Origin: Kitasatospora cheerisanensis KCTC 2395
Lineage (GTDB): Bacteria; Actinomycetota; Actinomycetes; Streptomycetales; Streptomycetaceae
Reading direction: 5' to 3'
Length of the DNA stretch: 64,000 bases
Assembly (NCBI RefSeq): GCF_000696185.1
Contig: NZ_KK853997.1
Coordinates: 5,583,966-5,647,965 of the forward strand
A program made the translations under genes and the position numbers. Shown here in pieces: positions 10,919-19,994 of this stretch. Numbering within the stretch: the first letter of the stretch is position 1; every line of letters begins with the position of its first letter. Below the pieces are notes generated by a model, which was not told the origin of the DNA, searched no databases, and saw only the letters and a program-made list of their open reading frames with translations.

Positions 10919-12289
10919 TTGACCACCCCCGTGACCACTGGACGCCGACGGCTGCTCGCCGTACCGGCCGTCCTGGCACTGGCACTGACAGCCGCCTGCT
11001 CGAACAGCTCCTCGTCCGGTGGCGGGGGCGGGTCCGGTGGCGCCGCGCTGACCGGTGACTGCGCCAAGTACCAGGCGTACGCGGGCCATTCGGGCACCAA
11101 GGTGTCGATGTACGCATCGATCCTGTCGCCCGAGTCGGACTCGCTGGAGAAGTCCTGGGCCGACTTCAGCAACTGCACCGGCATCAAGATCGTCTACGAG
11201 GGTTCCAACGACTTCGAGTCGCAGCTGCCGGTCCGGGTGGCCGGCGGCAACGCCCCCGACCTGGCGATCATCCCGCAGCCCGGCCTGCTGGCCCAGATGG
11301 TGAAGACCGGCAAGGTGGTCAAGCCGCCGCAGCAGACCGTCGACAACGAGAACAAGTGGTCGCCGATCTGGAAGACCTACGGGTCGGTCAACGGCACCTT
11401 CTACGCGGCGCCGATGAGCGCCAACATGAAGTCCCTGGTCTGGTACTCGCCGAAGGCGTTCAAGGCCGCCGGGTACGAAGTGCCCAAGACCTGGGCCGAC
11501 CTGATGGCGCTCAGCGACAAGATCGCCAAGTCCGGCACCACGAAGCCCTGGTGCGGCGGCATCGGCTCCGGCACCGCGACCGGCTGGCCGGCCACCGACT
11601 GGCTGGAGGAGATCGTCCTCGGCTCGTACGGCGGCGACGTCTACGACCAGTGGGTCGGCCACCAGGTGAAGTTCTCCGACGAGAAGATCACCACCGCGAT
11701 GAAGACCGTCGCCGACTGGATGCAGAACCCGGCCTGGGTCAACGGCGGCTTCGGCGACGTCAAGTCGATCGCCACCACCACCTTCCAGGACGCCGGCACC
11801 CCGATCCTCAGCAACAAGTGCGCGATGCTCCAGCAGGCGTCGTTCTACCGCGCGCAGTGGCCCAAGGGCACCAGCATCGGGCCCGACGGCGACGTCTTCG
11901 CCTTCCACCTGCCCGCGGTGAACCCGCAGGTCAACAGCCCGGTCGAGGGCGGCGGCGAGTTCGTCGGCGCGTTCTCCGACCGGCCCGAGGTGCAGGCCGT
12001 GCAGAACTACCTGTCCAGCTCCGAGTGGGCCTCCAGCCGGGTCAAGGTCTCCCCGGGCTGGGTGTCCGCCAACCAGGGCGTCGACAAGAGCCTGTACACC
12101 GACCCGATCGACAAGCTGTCCGCCGAATCGCTCACCGACCCGGCGGCCACCTTCCGCTTCGACGGCTCCGACCTGATGCCCGCCGCCGTCGGCGCCGGCG
12201 CCGAATGGAAGGCGCTCACCGCCTGGTTCGCCGAGGGCCAGTCGATCCAGAAGACGGCCGGCGACATCGACGCCGCCTGGCCCCAGTAG
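10919..12289 (+). CDS. ABC sugar importer, substrate-binding lipoprotein
   Basis: A 456-residue extracellular solute-binding protein (family 1). The TTG at 10919 is chosen: AGGAGG sits just upstream and it leaves a proper lipoprotein signal, RRRLLAVPAVLALALTAAC, with the lipid-modified cysteine in LTAAC followed by a serine/glycine-rich linker. A longer in-frame reading from 10769 would bury the signal. The body (ILSPESDSLEKSWADFSNCTGIKIVYEGSNDFESQLPVRV and following) resembles alpha-glucoside-type (AglE-like) binding proteins. Two permease genes follow in the same direction and no ATPase gene is present, as in many Streptomyces sugar importers that share the MsiK ATPase. The exact sugar is not known. 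Confidence 0.88.
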   Translation: MTTPVTTGRRRLLAVPAVLALALTAACSNSSSSGGGGGSGGAALTGDCAKYQAYAGHSGTKVSMYASILSPESDSLEKSWADFSNCTGIKIVYEGSNDFESQLPVRVAGGNAPDLAIIPQPGLLAQMVKTGKVVKPPQQTVDNENKWSPIWKTYGSVNGTFYAAPMSANMKSLVWYSPKAFKAAGYEVPKTWADLMALSDKIAKSGTTKPWCGGIGSGTATGWPATDWLEEIVLGSYGGDVYDQWVGHQVKFSDEKITTAMKTVADWMQNPAWVNGGFGDVKSIATTTFQDAGTPILSNKCAMLQQASFYRAQWPKGTSIGPDGDVFAFHLPAVNPQVNSPVEGGGEFVGAFSDRPEVQAVQNYLSSSEWASSRVKVSPGWVSANQGVDKSLYTDPIDKLSAESLTDPAATFRFDGSDLMPAAVGAGAEWKALTAWFAEGQSIQKTAGDIDAAWPQ

Positions 12290-12378
12290 GCCCAGGCCAC
12301 CGGGCAGCGCGGGCGGGTGCACCACCCGCCCGCGCTGCCCTCCGTCCGCCCCGAGGTCTCCGAGGAAGGACCCTCCGC

Positions 12379-13404
12379 ATGCCCACCGACACCCGGCTCG
12401 CCGGGCCGGCGCTCCAGCTCGCGGACTCGCTGTGGCAGGACGCGGCGATCAAGTTCGGCAACACCGGCGGAGCCGTACTGGGCTTCCTGGGCGTCCTGCT
12501 GGCCGTGTTCTTCGCGGCCGGCCGGGCCACCGGACGCTTCTCCCGGCCGCTGGCGATCGTGCTGATGCTCGGCCCCGCGATCGTGCTGCTGCTCACCGGC
12601 CTGGTCGTGCCGCTGCTGCGCACTGTCGTCCTGAGCTTCCTGGACGCCGACGGCGCGAAGTTCGTCGGCGGGAAGAACTACGGCTGGGCGCTGACCAGTT
12701 CACCCATCCACGGGGTGCTGCTGAACACCCTGCTGTGGCTGGTGATCGCCCCCCTCGCGGCCACCGGGCTCGGCCTCGCGCTGGCCCTGATGGTGGACCG
12801 GATGCGCGGCCAGGCGGTCTGGAAGTCGCTGATCTTCATGCCGATGGCGGTCTCGCTGGTCGCCGCCTCGATCGTCTTCAAGCTGGTCTACGAGTCGCGC
12901 GGCAGCGGGCAGAGCCAGGTCGGCCTGCTCAGCCAGCTCGCCGTCACGCTCGGCTGGGACGACCCGCCGAACTGGATCCTGTCCCAGCCGCTGAACAACT
13001 TCCTGCTGATGGCCGTCCTGGTCTGGGTGCAGACCGGCTTCGCCATGGTGGTGCTGTCCGCCGCGATCAAGGCCATCCCGGACGAGATCACCGAGGCCGC
13101 CCGGCTCGACGGCGCCACCGGCGTGCGGCTGTTCCTGCACGTCACGGTGCCGATGATCCGCACCACGGTGGTGGTGGTGCTCACCACCATCATGATCATC
13201 ACGCTGAAGGCCTTCGACATCGTCCGCACCATGACCGGCGGCAACTTCGGCACCCAGGTGCTCGCCAACGAGATGTACTCGCAGAGCTTCGAGCAGTACA
13301 ACTTCGGCCGCGGCAGCGCCCTCGCGGTGATCCTCTTCCTCGCGGTGGCCCCCCTGGTGGTCTACAACATCGCCCTGCTGCGCAAGGAGCGTGCGACCCG
13401 ATGA
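12379..13404 (+). CDS. ABC sugar importer, permease subunit 1
   Basis: A 341-residue inner-membrane permease (AglF/MalF type). Hydrophobic segments start near residues 30, 55, 105, 145, 205, 250 and 310. The EAA loop, which docks the ATPase, is visible as DEITEAARLDGATGVRLFLHVTVPM (residues ~235-260). The ATG at 12379 follows a GAGGAAGGA site. It lies 89 bases after the binding-protein gene and its stop overlaps the next start (ATGA), so the three genes form an operon. Confidence 0.9.
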   Translation: MPTDTRLAGPALQLADSLWQDAAIKFGNTGGAVLGFLGVLLAVFFAAGRATGRFSRPLAIVLMLGPAIVLLLTGLVVPLLRTVVLSFLDADGAKFVGGKNYGWALTSSPIHGVLLNTLLWLVIAPLAATGLGLALALMVDRMRGQAVWKSLIFMPMAVSLVAASIVFKLVYESRGSGQSQVGLLSQLAVTLGWDDPPNWILSQPLNNFLLMAVLVWVQTGFAMVVLSAAIKAIPDEITEAARLDGATGVRLFLHVTVPMIRTTVVVVLTTIMIITLKAFDIVRTMTGGNFGTQVLANEMYSQSFEQYNFGRGSALAVILFLAVAPLVVYNIALLRKERATR

Positions 13405-14357
13405 GCGCCCAGCCCACCATCGCCCCCGCCAAGGCCGCCAAGCCCGAACTGCCGCCGGTGAAGGCGGTCCGACGGTCCTTCAGCAGCCCGCTGGCCAGCA
13501 TCCTGGTGGTCGCCGTCACCGCCCTGTGGACGCTGCCGACCGTCGGCCTGCTGGTCACCTCGCTGCGCCCGAAGGGGGACGTCGCCTCCACCGGCTGGTG
13601 GGAGGCGTTCGTCCACCCCGACCTCGGGTTCGAGAACTACCGCTCGGTGCTGTTCGACAACTCCTTCGGCACCTCCGGCGGCCTGATGCCGTACCTGATC
13701 AACTCGGTGGCGATCAGCATCCCGGCCACCGTCTTCCCGCTGGTGCTGGCCGCGATGGCGGCGTACGCGCTGGCCTGGGTGCGGTTCAAGGGCAGCGACA
13801 CGCTGTTCTTCGTGATCTTCGCGCTGCAGATCGTGCCGCTGCAGATGTCGCTGATCCCGCTGCTGCGGCTGTTCTCCGGCGGCGCCCACCTCGGCTCGGT
13901 CACCGTCATTCCGGCGCTCAACCTGAAGGACACCTACCTGCCGGTCTGGCTGACCCACACGATGTTCGCGCTGCCGCTGGCGATCTTCCTGCTGCACAAC
14001 TTCATCGCCCAGCTGCCCCGCGACCTGATGGAGGCCGCGGTGGTGGACGGGGCCTCGCACTTCAAGATCTTCCGGTCGATCGTGCTGCCGCTGAGCGCCC
14101 CCGCGCTGGCCTCGTTCGCCATCTTCCAGTTCCTGTGGGTGTGGAACGACCTGCTGGTCGCGCTCACCTTCGCCGGCGGCAACCCGACGGTCGCGCCGAT
14201 GACCTCCCGGCTCGCCCAGCTGTCCGGCTCCAACGGCAGCCGCTGGGAACTGCTCTCGGCGGGCGCGTTCCTGTCGATGATCGTGCCGCTGGCGGTGTTC
14301 TTCGCGCTCCAGCGCTTCTTCGTCCGGGGCCTGCTGGCCGGGTCGGTGAAGGGCTGA
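13401..14357 (+). CDS. ABC sugar importer, permease subunit 2
   Basis: A 318-residue permease of the AglG/MalG type and partner of the preceding subunit, with which it overlaps by four bases. The hydrophilic N-terminal ~28 residues precede about six membrane segments. The EAA loop is RDLMEAAVVDGASHFKIFRSIVLPL (residues ~210-235), and FLWVWNDLLVALTF in the following helix is typical of MalG-like proteins. It forms the trans-membrane channel with subunit 1. No ATPase gene follows; the downstream gene is an unrelated secreted protein with its own upstream region. Confidence 0.9.
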   Translation: MSAQPTIAPAKAAKPELPPVKAVRRSFSSPLASILVVAVTALWTLPTVGLLVTSLRPKGDVASTGWWEAFVHPDLGFENYRSVLFDNSFGTSGGLMPYLINSVAISIPATVFPLVLAAMAAYALAWVRFKGSDTLFFVIFALQIVPLQMSLIPLLRLFSGGAHLGSVTVIPALNLKDTYLPVWLTHTMFALPLAIFLLHNFIAQLPRDLMEAAVVDGASHFKIFRSIVLPLSAPALASFAIFQFLWVWNDLLVALTFAGGNPTVAPMTSRLAQLSGSNGSRWELLSAGAFLSMIVPLAVFFALQRFFVRGLLAGSVKG

Positions 14358-14556
14358 GTCCGTTCGATTCTTGAACGCAACGGGCCGTGTTGATTATGTG
14401 CAGACAAACCGGTCGGATGCGGAGCGTTCGCGTTCGAGTTGGCCGGAAGTCGTGGCTGTGATGTGAGGGTTCTGCGGACGTGCCGGGGTCGGAGCCGGTA
14501 GGACGGAGGGCGGCACTTCTGCCGTTCATCCGGTCATCCGACCTTGGGGGGTTGGC
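14358..14556. promoter_or_regulatory. Upstream region of the secreted-protein gene
   Basis: About 200 bases holding an inverted repeat, CGTTC-N7-GAACG (14361-14377), directly after the permease stop, and a locally AT-rich stretch around 14388-14410. The repeat could be an operator or a weak terminator; no confident promoter can be named. Confidence 0.35.
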
Positions 14557-17500
14557 GTGAGGTTCAGAAAACGGCTCGCCGGGCTGCTCGTGGCCCTGCT
14601 CGCATCCACCGGACTGATGGCGGCGCCCGCGGCACACGCGGACACCACCGCCGTCCTCGGCAACAACACCGTCGGCACCGCCACCGACTCCGGCGACTCC
14701 AACTACATCAACACCTCGCGCTTCGTGACCGGCGCCAGTGGCGGCGCGGTCACCAGCGTCAGCGTGTACGTCGGCGCCGTCGGCGCCACGCCCAACGACC
14801 AGTACCAGGTCGCGGTGTACGGCGACGTCGCCGGCAAGCCCGGCGCGCTGCTCGGCTCCTCCGCGTCCGGGACGCTCACCGCGCACTCCTGGAACACCCT
14901 GCCGGTCACCGCGACCCTCGCGCCCAACACGCCCTACTGGCTGGCCTACAACTCCAACGGCGTCACCGCCGCGGTCAACAACCTCAACTACTCCACCGGC
15001 GGCCAGAGCGGCTACTCCACCGGCGGCGCGGCCTTCGGCACCTGGCCCAGCAACTTCGGCGCCGTCTCCACCGGCAACCTCAACTACTCCATCTACGCCA
15101 CCTACACCCCGTCCGGCGGCGGCGCGGCCACACCCGGCAACGGCCCCGGCAACGAGGGCCCGATCCTGCTGGTCACCGACCCGGCCAACCCGTACACCTC
15201 GTACTACGGCGAGATCCTCAAGGCCGAGGGCCTCAACTACTACAAGCTCGCCGACATCGGCACCGTCACCGCCGCCACCCTCGCCTCCTACGACGTGGTG
15301 CTGCTGGCGGAGAACCAGCTGACGGCCGCTCAGACCACCATGTTCACCACCTGGGTGAACGGCGGCGGACGGCTCGTCGCGATGCGGCCCGACAAGCAGC
15401 TCGCCGGCCTGCTCGGCCTCACCAGTACGCCCGACACGCTGGCCGACGCCTACCTGAAGATCGACACCACCGCCGCGCCCGGCACCGGACTCACCGCCGA
15501 CACCATGGGCTTCCACGGCACCGCCGACAAGTACACCCTGAACGGCGCCACCGCCGTCGCCACCCTGTACAGCGACGCCGCCGTGGCCACCACCAACCCG
15601 GCCGTCACGCTGCGCACCGTCGGCACCGGCCAGGCCGCCGCGTTCACCTTCGACCTCGCCAAGTCCGTCGTGCAGACCCGCCAGGGCAACGCCGCCTGGG
15701 GCGGCCAGCAGCGCGACAACGTGGACGGCATCGAGGCCAGCGAGATGTTCTTCGGCACCGGCGGACAGCTCAACTGGAACAACCTCGACAAGGCGCAGAT
15801 CCCGATCGCCGACGAGCAGCAGCGCCTGCTCGGCAACCTGATCACCACCATGGACGCCGCCAAGAAGCCGCTGCCGAAGTTCTGGTACTTCCCCCGCGAC
15901 GCCAAGGCCGTCGTGGTGATGACCGGAGACGACCACGGCATCGGCGGCACCACCGGACGCTTCGACGGCTACATCGCGCAGAGCCCCGTCGGCTGCAACG
16001 TCGCCAACTGGGAGTGCGTGCGCGCCTCGTCCAACGTCTACGCCAGCGGGCCGATGACCGACGCCCAGGCCAAGGCCTACTCCGACCAGGGCTTCGAGAT
16101 CAGCACCCACATCACCACCAACTGCACCCCGTGGGGCACCCCCACCGACCTGCAGAACCTCTACGCCACCCAGATCGCCGCGTGGAAGGCCAAGTACCCC
16201 TCGCTGCCCAACCCGGACAGCACCCGCACCCACTGCGTCGAGTGGGACGACTGGGCGACCCAGGCCAAGACCAAGCTCGCCAACGGCATCCGGCTGGACA
16301 CCGATTACTACTACTACCCGGGCAGCTTCGTGCAGGACCGGCCCGGCTACTTCAACGGCGCGGGACTGCCGATGAAGTTCGCCGACAGCAACGGCGCCAC
16401 CATCAACGAGTACCAGGCCACCACCCAACTCACCGACGAGGCCGGCCAGTCCATGCCCGGCACCGTCAACACGCTGCTGGACAACGCCTACAACTCCAAG
16501 GGCTACTACACCGCCCTGACCGCCAACATCCACACCGACTACGCCGCCTCCACCGCGTCCGACCAGGTCATCGCCTCGGCCAAGGCGCACGGCACGCCCG
16601 TGGTCTCCGGCCGCCAGCTGCTGACCTGGCTGGACTTCCGCAACGGCTCGGCGTTCTCCGGGACGACCTGGGCCGCGAACACGCTGAGCTTCAGCATCAC
16701 CGGCGGCGCGAACGGCCTGCGCGCGATGGTCCCGGTCAACTCGGCCGGCGGCACGCTCACCGGCATCAAGCAGGGCACCACCGCCGTCAACTACCGGATC
16801 GAGACCATCCACGGCATCACGTACGCCTTCTTCGACGGCAACGTGGGCTCCTACACGGCGACCTACGGCACCGACACCGTCGCGCCGACCGTCACCGGCT
16901 CCGTCCCGGCCAACGGGGCGACCGGCGTCGCCGCCACCGCCGCCGTGAAGGCCTCGTTCAGCGAGCCGGTCCAGGCCGCCACCGTCAACGCCACCAACGT
17001 CACCCTGAAGACCACCACCGGCGCCGTCGCCGTGGCCGGCACGGTCGCGCTGGATACCGCGACCAACACCGTCACCTTCACCCCGACTGCGGCCCTCGCG
17101 CTCAACACCGGCTACACGCTGACCGTCGCCAACGTGAAGGACCTGGCGGGCAACACCCAGACCGCCGCCTACACCGCGGCCTTCACCACGGCCGGCGCGC
17201 CGCCGCAGACCATCGGCAACAACGCCGTCGGCACCCAGCTCGACGACACCAACTCCAACCACCTCAACGGCTCCAGGATCACCACCGGGGCCTCGGCGAT
17301 CGCGCTCACCTCGCTGAACGTGCACACCGGCCAGACCAGCGCCTCGCCCAACAACCAGTTCCAGATCGCCGTCTACACCGACAACGGCGGCTCGCCGGAC
17401 GCGCTGCTGGCCACCAGCTCCGTCGGCACCCTGAGCGCCAACGCCTGGAACAGCGCGCCCATCACCTACACGCTGGCCGCCAACACCACCTACTGGCTGG

Positions 17501-17670
17501 TCTACAACTCCAACGGCACCAGCTCGACCGTCAACAACATGCACTACAGCTCCGGCCCCGCCGGGTCTGGCGTCTACAGCAACGCCAGCGTCCCGTTCGG
17601 CACCTTCCCGGCGAGCTTCGGCACCGCGGTGAAGGACAACCTCGTGTACTCGCTGTACGGGGCCTACTGA
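14557..17670 (+). CDS. Large secreted multidomain protein with deacetylase-like core
   Basis: A 1037-residue exported protein. A signal peptide (RFRKRLAGLLVALLASTGLMAAPAAHA) is followed by three parts. (1) A ~150-residue beta-rich module (NNTVGTATDSGDSNYIN..., with PYWLAYNSNG) is repeated at the extreme C-terminus (NNAVGTQLDDTNSNHLN..., with TYWLVYNSNG). (2) A central region (~residues 195-760) has a DUF-type nucleoside/flavodoxin-like start (ILLVTDPANPYTSYYGEIL) and a polysaccharide-deacetylase-like part: MTGDDHG near residue 455 and ISTHITTNC near 515 supply the Asp-Asp and His of that metal site. (3) An Ig-like SbsA domain (DTVAPTVTGSVPANGATGV) lies near 770-875. It probably acts on extracellular polysaccharide. 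The GTG at 14557 follows a GGGGGG stretch and directly opens the signal peptide. Confidence 0.75.
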   Translation: MRFRKRLAGLLVALLASTGLMAAPAAHADTTAVLGNNTVGTATDSGDSNYINTSRFVTGASGGAVTSVSVYVGAVGATPNDQYQVAVYGDVAGKPGALLGSSASGTLTAHSWNTLPVTATLAPNTPYWLAYNSNGVTAAVNNLNYSTGGQSGYSTGGAAFGTWPSNFGAVSTGNLNYSIYATYTPSGGGAATPGNGPGNEGPILLVTDPANPYTSYYGEILKAEGLNYYKLADIGTVTAATLASYDVVLLAENQLTAAQTTMFTTWVNGGGRLVAMRPDKQLAGLLGLTSTPDTLADAYLKIDTTAAPGTGLTADTMGFHGTADKYTLNGATAVATLYSDAAVATTNPAVTLRTVGTGQAAAFTFDLAKSVVQTRQGNAAWGGQQRDNVDGIEASEMFFGTGGQLNWNNLDKAQIPIADEQQRLLGNLITTMDAAKKPLPKFWYFPRDAKAVVVMTGDDHGIGGTTGRFDGYIAQSPVGCNVANWECVRASSNVYASGPMTDAQAKAYSDQGFEISTHITTNCTPWGTPTDLQNLYATQIAAWKAKYPSLPNPDSTRTHCVEWDDWATQAKTKLANGIRLDTDYYYYPGSFVQDRPGYFNGAGLPMKFADSNGATINEYQATTQLTDEAGQSMPGTVNTLLDNAYNSKGYYTALTANIHTDYAASTASDQVIASAKAHGTPVVSGRQLLTWLDFRNGSAFSGTTWAANTLSFSITGGANGLRAMVPVNSAGGTLTGIKQGTTAVNYRIETIHGITYAFFDGNVGSYTATYGTDTVAPTVTGSVPANGATGVAATAAVKASFSEPVQAATVNATNVTLKTTTGAVAVAGTVALDTATNTVTFTPTAALALNTGYTLTVANVKDLAGNTQTAAYTAAFTTAGAPPQTIGNNAVGTQLDDTNSNHLNGSRITTGASAIALTSLNVHTGQTSASPNNQFQIAVYTDNGGSPDALLATSSVGTLSANAWNSAPITYTLAANTTYWLVYNSNGTSSTVNNMHYSSGPAGSGVYSNASVPFGTFPASFGTAVKDNLVYSLYGAY

Positions 17671-17724
17671 TCGGGCCTACTGATCGGGCCCACTGATCGG
17701 GCCCACTGAACGGGCCCACTGAAC
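17664..17724 (+). repeat. 13-bp tandem repeat at the 3' end of the secreted-protein gene
   Basis: Four full copies and one partial copy of CTACTGATCGGGC / CCACTGATCGGGC run from 17664 to 17724. The first copy contains the stop codon (TGA) of the secreted-protein gene and each later copy repeats that TGA, placing stops in all three frames. Confidence 0.9.
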
Positions 17725-17740
17725 CGGTCGGTTGTTTCGG

Positions 17741-17796
17741 GCTGCCGGGGCGGTTTGTGTCACAACTCTGTGACCGAGCCGCCCCGGCGGCTTTTT
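17741..17796 (+). terminator. Rho-independent terminator with T-run
   Basis: A 13-bp stem (17741-17753 with 17779-17791, one G-T pair), a 25-base loop that itself holds a small GTCACA/TGTGAC hairpin, and a TTTTT tail. It ends the secreted-protein transcript. Confidence 0.85.
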
Positions 17797-17896
17797 GAAC
17801 CTGTTCAGAAGTGGCGTTCGGGCCCTAGAGTCGCCGGCACGACCAGGCGTGCGGCTGGCCGAAAACCGTCGCACGCACGCTTCCTGAGGGGGTTTC

Positions 17897-19765
17897 ATGT
17901 CTCAGCCGTCCGACTCCAGCAGCTCCGGCAGTCCTGACGCTGTCAACGCCGGTGGTTCCGGCCGTTCTGATGGGGCCGGTGGCGCCGAGGGCTCGGGTGG
18001 TGCGGCGGGTGGCGCCGGTGCGGTGGGTGGTGCTGGTGGTGACGGAGCTTCGGGCAGTGCCGGTGCGGCGGGTGGCGCTGGTGGATCTGCCGGGGGCGTT
18101 GGGCGGCCGGAGCCGGCGAACCCCTTTGCGGCGCCCGGGGGGCCGCGGCCCGGGGCGTTCGGGAAGGGGACGCCGGTCGGGGCCGCCGCAGGTCCGGGGG
18201 TGAAGGCCGCGTCGGTCGGAAACCCCTACGCGCCGTATCAGCACCGGCCGTTGGACCCGCTGCCCGAGCCGGAGTGGTTGCGGCCCAGCAAGGCCCGGAC
18301 CGCCGCGCCCGCCAGCCTGCGGGTGCTGGTCGCCGCAGGGGTGTCCGGACTGGTCAGTGCGGTGGTGCTCGGTGACGGGATCGGCGCCAACCTGCTGCTC
18401 TGCGCCCTCGCGGGTGCGATCGGCGCCGGGATGACCGCGCTCGGCACCGGGCGGAAGATCAAGCCCTGGCACCTTGCGTTCGCCGCGACCGCGCTGCTGC
18501 TCTGCCTGGTGCCGGCCATCAGCGGCGCGGGCGGGGCGGTGACCCTCGCCCTGATCGCCGCGATATGCGTCGGCTCGCTCACCCTGCACGGCGGTGCCCG
18601 CTGGGTCGGCGTGGCGATGGGCTCGATCGGCCTGTGGACGCACTTCATGCCCGGAGTGGCCTGGGGGATCCGGGCGCTGAGGGAGCGTCGTTTTCCGGCC
18701 AAGGCCCGGGCCGGGCAGGTGTTCAAGGCCGTCCTGGTCTCGCTGGTGCTGCTGCTGATCTTCGGCTCGCTGTTCGCCGGAGCCGACTCCACCGTCGCCG
18801 ACCTGCTGGAGGGCCTCGTCCCCTCGATGGACGTCGGGGACGTCCCGCTGCGCTTCGTGTTCTTCGCCGCTGGAGTGTCGCTGGCGCTCGGCGCCGCGCA
18901 CGCCGCTGCCGCCCCGCGCCGCTGGGACCGCACCCGCACCCGGGCCGGCAAGGAGCGCGGCCGGCTGGAGTGGGCGATGCCGCTGGTGGTGATGAACCTG
19001 CTGTTCGGCACCTTCGTGGTGGTGCAGTTGGTGGTGCTGATCGGCGGCTACGGCTCGATCATGCGCCGCACCGGGATGACCCCCGCCGAGTACGCCCGGC
19101 AGGGCTTCTGGCAGCTGCTGTGGATCGCGGTGCTCACGCTGGTCGTGGTCGCACTCGCCAAGTACTGGGCGCCGCGCAGCAATGCGGGCGACCGGCGGCT
19201 GGTGAAGGTGCTGCTCGGACTGCTCTGCACGCTCACCCTGATCGTGGTCGGCACCGCGCTCGTCCGGATGAGCCTGTACATGGACGCCTTCGGACTCACC
19301 CGGCAGCGAGTCGACGTCGCCGCCGTGGAGATCTGGCTCGGCCTGGTCTTCCTGATGGTGCTGTTCGGCGCGGTGCTCTCCTCCCGCCGCTGGCTGCCCC
19401 GTGCGGTGGTGCTCAGTGCCGCCGTGGCCGTGGCGCTGTTCGGCCTGCTGCGGACCGACAGCCTGATCGCCGAGCAGAACGTCGACCGTCACCGCACCGC
19501 CGGCGCCCACCTCGACGTCAGCTACCTGCGCAGCCTCTCCGTCGACGCGGTGCCCGCCCTGGACCGGCTGCCGGACGACCTGCGCACCTGCGCGCTCCAG
19601 CCCATCGCCGCCGAGCTCGCCGACAAGCCCGCGCCGCCCTGGTACGCCATGAGCCGGGCCGAGGCCCGCGCCCGGGAGATCCTTGCGGCGAACCCCGTGA
19701 CCTGGGACCGGGGCGTGGCCTGCCAGCGCGTCGGCCTGGTCGAGGATCGGCGCGAGGACTACTGA
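17897..19765 (+). CDS. DUF4153/DUF4173-type polytopic membrane protein
   Basis: A 622-residue membrane protein. The first ~125 residues are a low-complexity glycine/alanine/serine region followed by a proline-rich stretch, likely cytoplasmic and disordered. About 11-12 hydrophobic segments follow between residues ~140 and 540. RLVKVLLGLLCTLTLIVVGTALVRMSLYMDAFGLTRQRVDV matches the conserved core of DUF4153/DUF4173 proteins. The C-terminal ~90 residues are soluble and contain LDRLPDDLRTCAL. Function of the family is unknown; some members are linked to sensing. The gene stands alone between a terminator and a repeat tract. The ATG at 17897 is preceded by GAGGGGG. Confidence 0.8.
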   Translation: MSQPSDSSSSGSPDAVNAGGSGRSDGAGGAEGSGGAAGGAGAVGGAGGDGASGSAGAAGGAGGSAGGVGRPEPANPFAAPGGPRPGAFGKGTPVGAAAGPGVKAASVGNPYAPYQHRPLDPLPEPEWLRPSKARTAAPASLRVLVAAGVSGLVSAVVLGDGIGANLLLCALAGAIGAGMTALGTGRKIKPWHLAFAATALLLCLVPAISGAGGAVTLALIAAICVGSLTLHGGARWVGVAMGSIGLWTHFMPGVAWGIRALRERRFPAKARAGQVFKAVLVSLVLLLIFGSLFAGADSTVADLLEGLVPSMDVGDVPLRFVFFAAGVSLALGAAHAAAAPRRWDRTRTRAGKERGRLEWAMPLVVMNLLFGTFVVVQLVVLIGGYGSIMRRTGMTPAEYARQGFWQLLWIAVLTLVVVALAKYWAPRSNAGDRRLVKVLLGLLCTLTLIVVGTALVRMSLYMDAFGLTRQRVDVAAVEIWLGLVFLMVLFGAVLSSRRWLPRAVVLSAAVAVALFGLLRTDSLIAEQNVDRHRTAGAHLDVSYLRSLSVDAVPALDRLPDDLRTCALQPIAAELADKPAPPWYAMSRAEARAREILAANPVTWDRGVACQRVGLVEDRREDY

Positions 19766-19773
19766 CGTTCGTC

Positions 19774-19808
19774 GGTTGCTGGTTGCTGGTTGCTGGTTGC
19801 TGGTTGCT
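19774..19808 (+). repeat. 7-bp tandem repeat (GGTTGCT)5
   Basis: Five perfect copies of GGTTGCT begin nine bases after the membrane-protein stop codon. The tract is noncoding and of a kind prone to copy-number change. Confidence 0.92.
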
Positions 19809-19994
19809 GGCGGTCGAGCGGAGTTGGTGACCGGTGGCCGGTGGCCGACCGGGGGCTGGCGGCGGTTGGTGGTCGGGGCTTCGGGCTCATGGGCGGCGGG
19901 GGAGGGGGAGGGCTCAGCTCTCCTGCCTCTGCCCCCGCCCACGCCCCCGGCCCCCCGCCGTCGACGGCGGCGTCTCAGGCGAGTTGAGTGGCCG

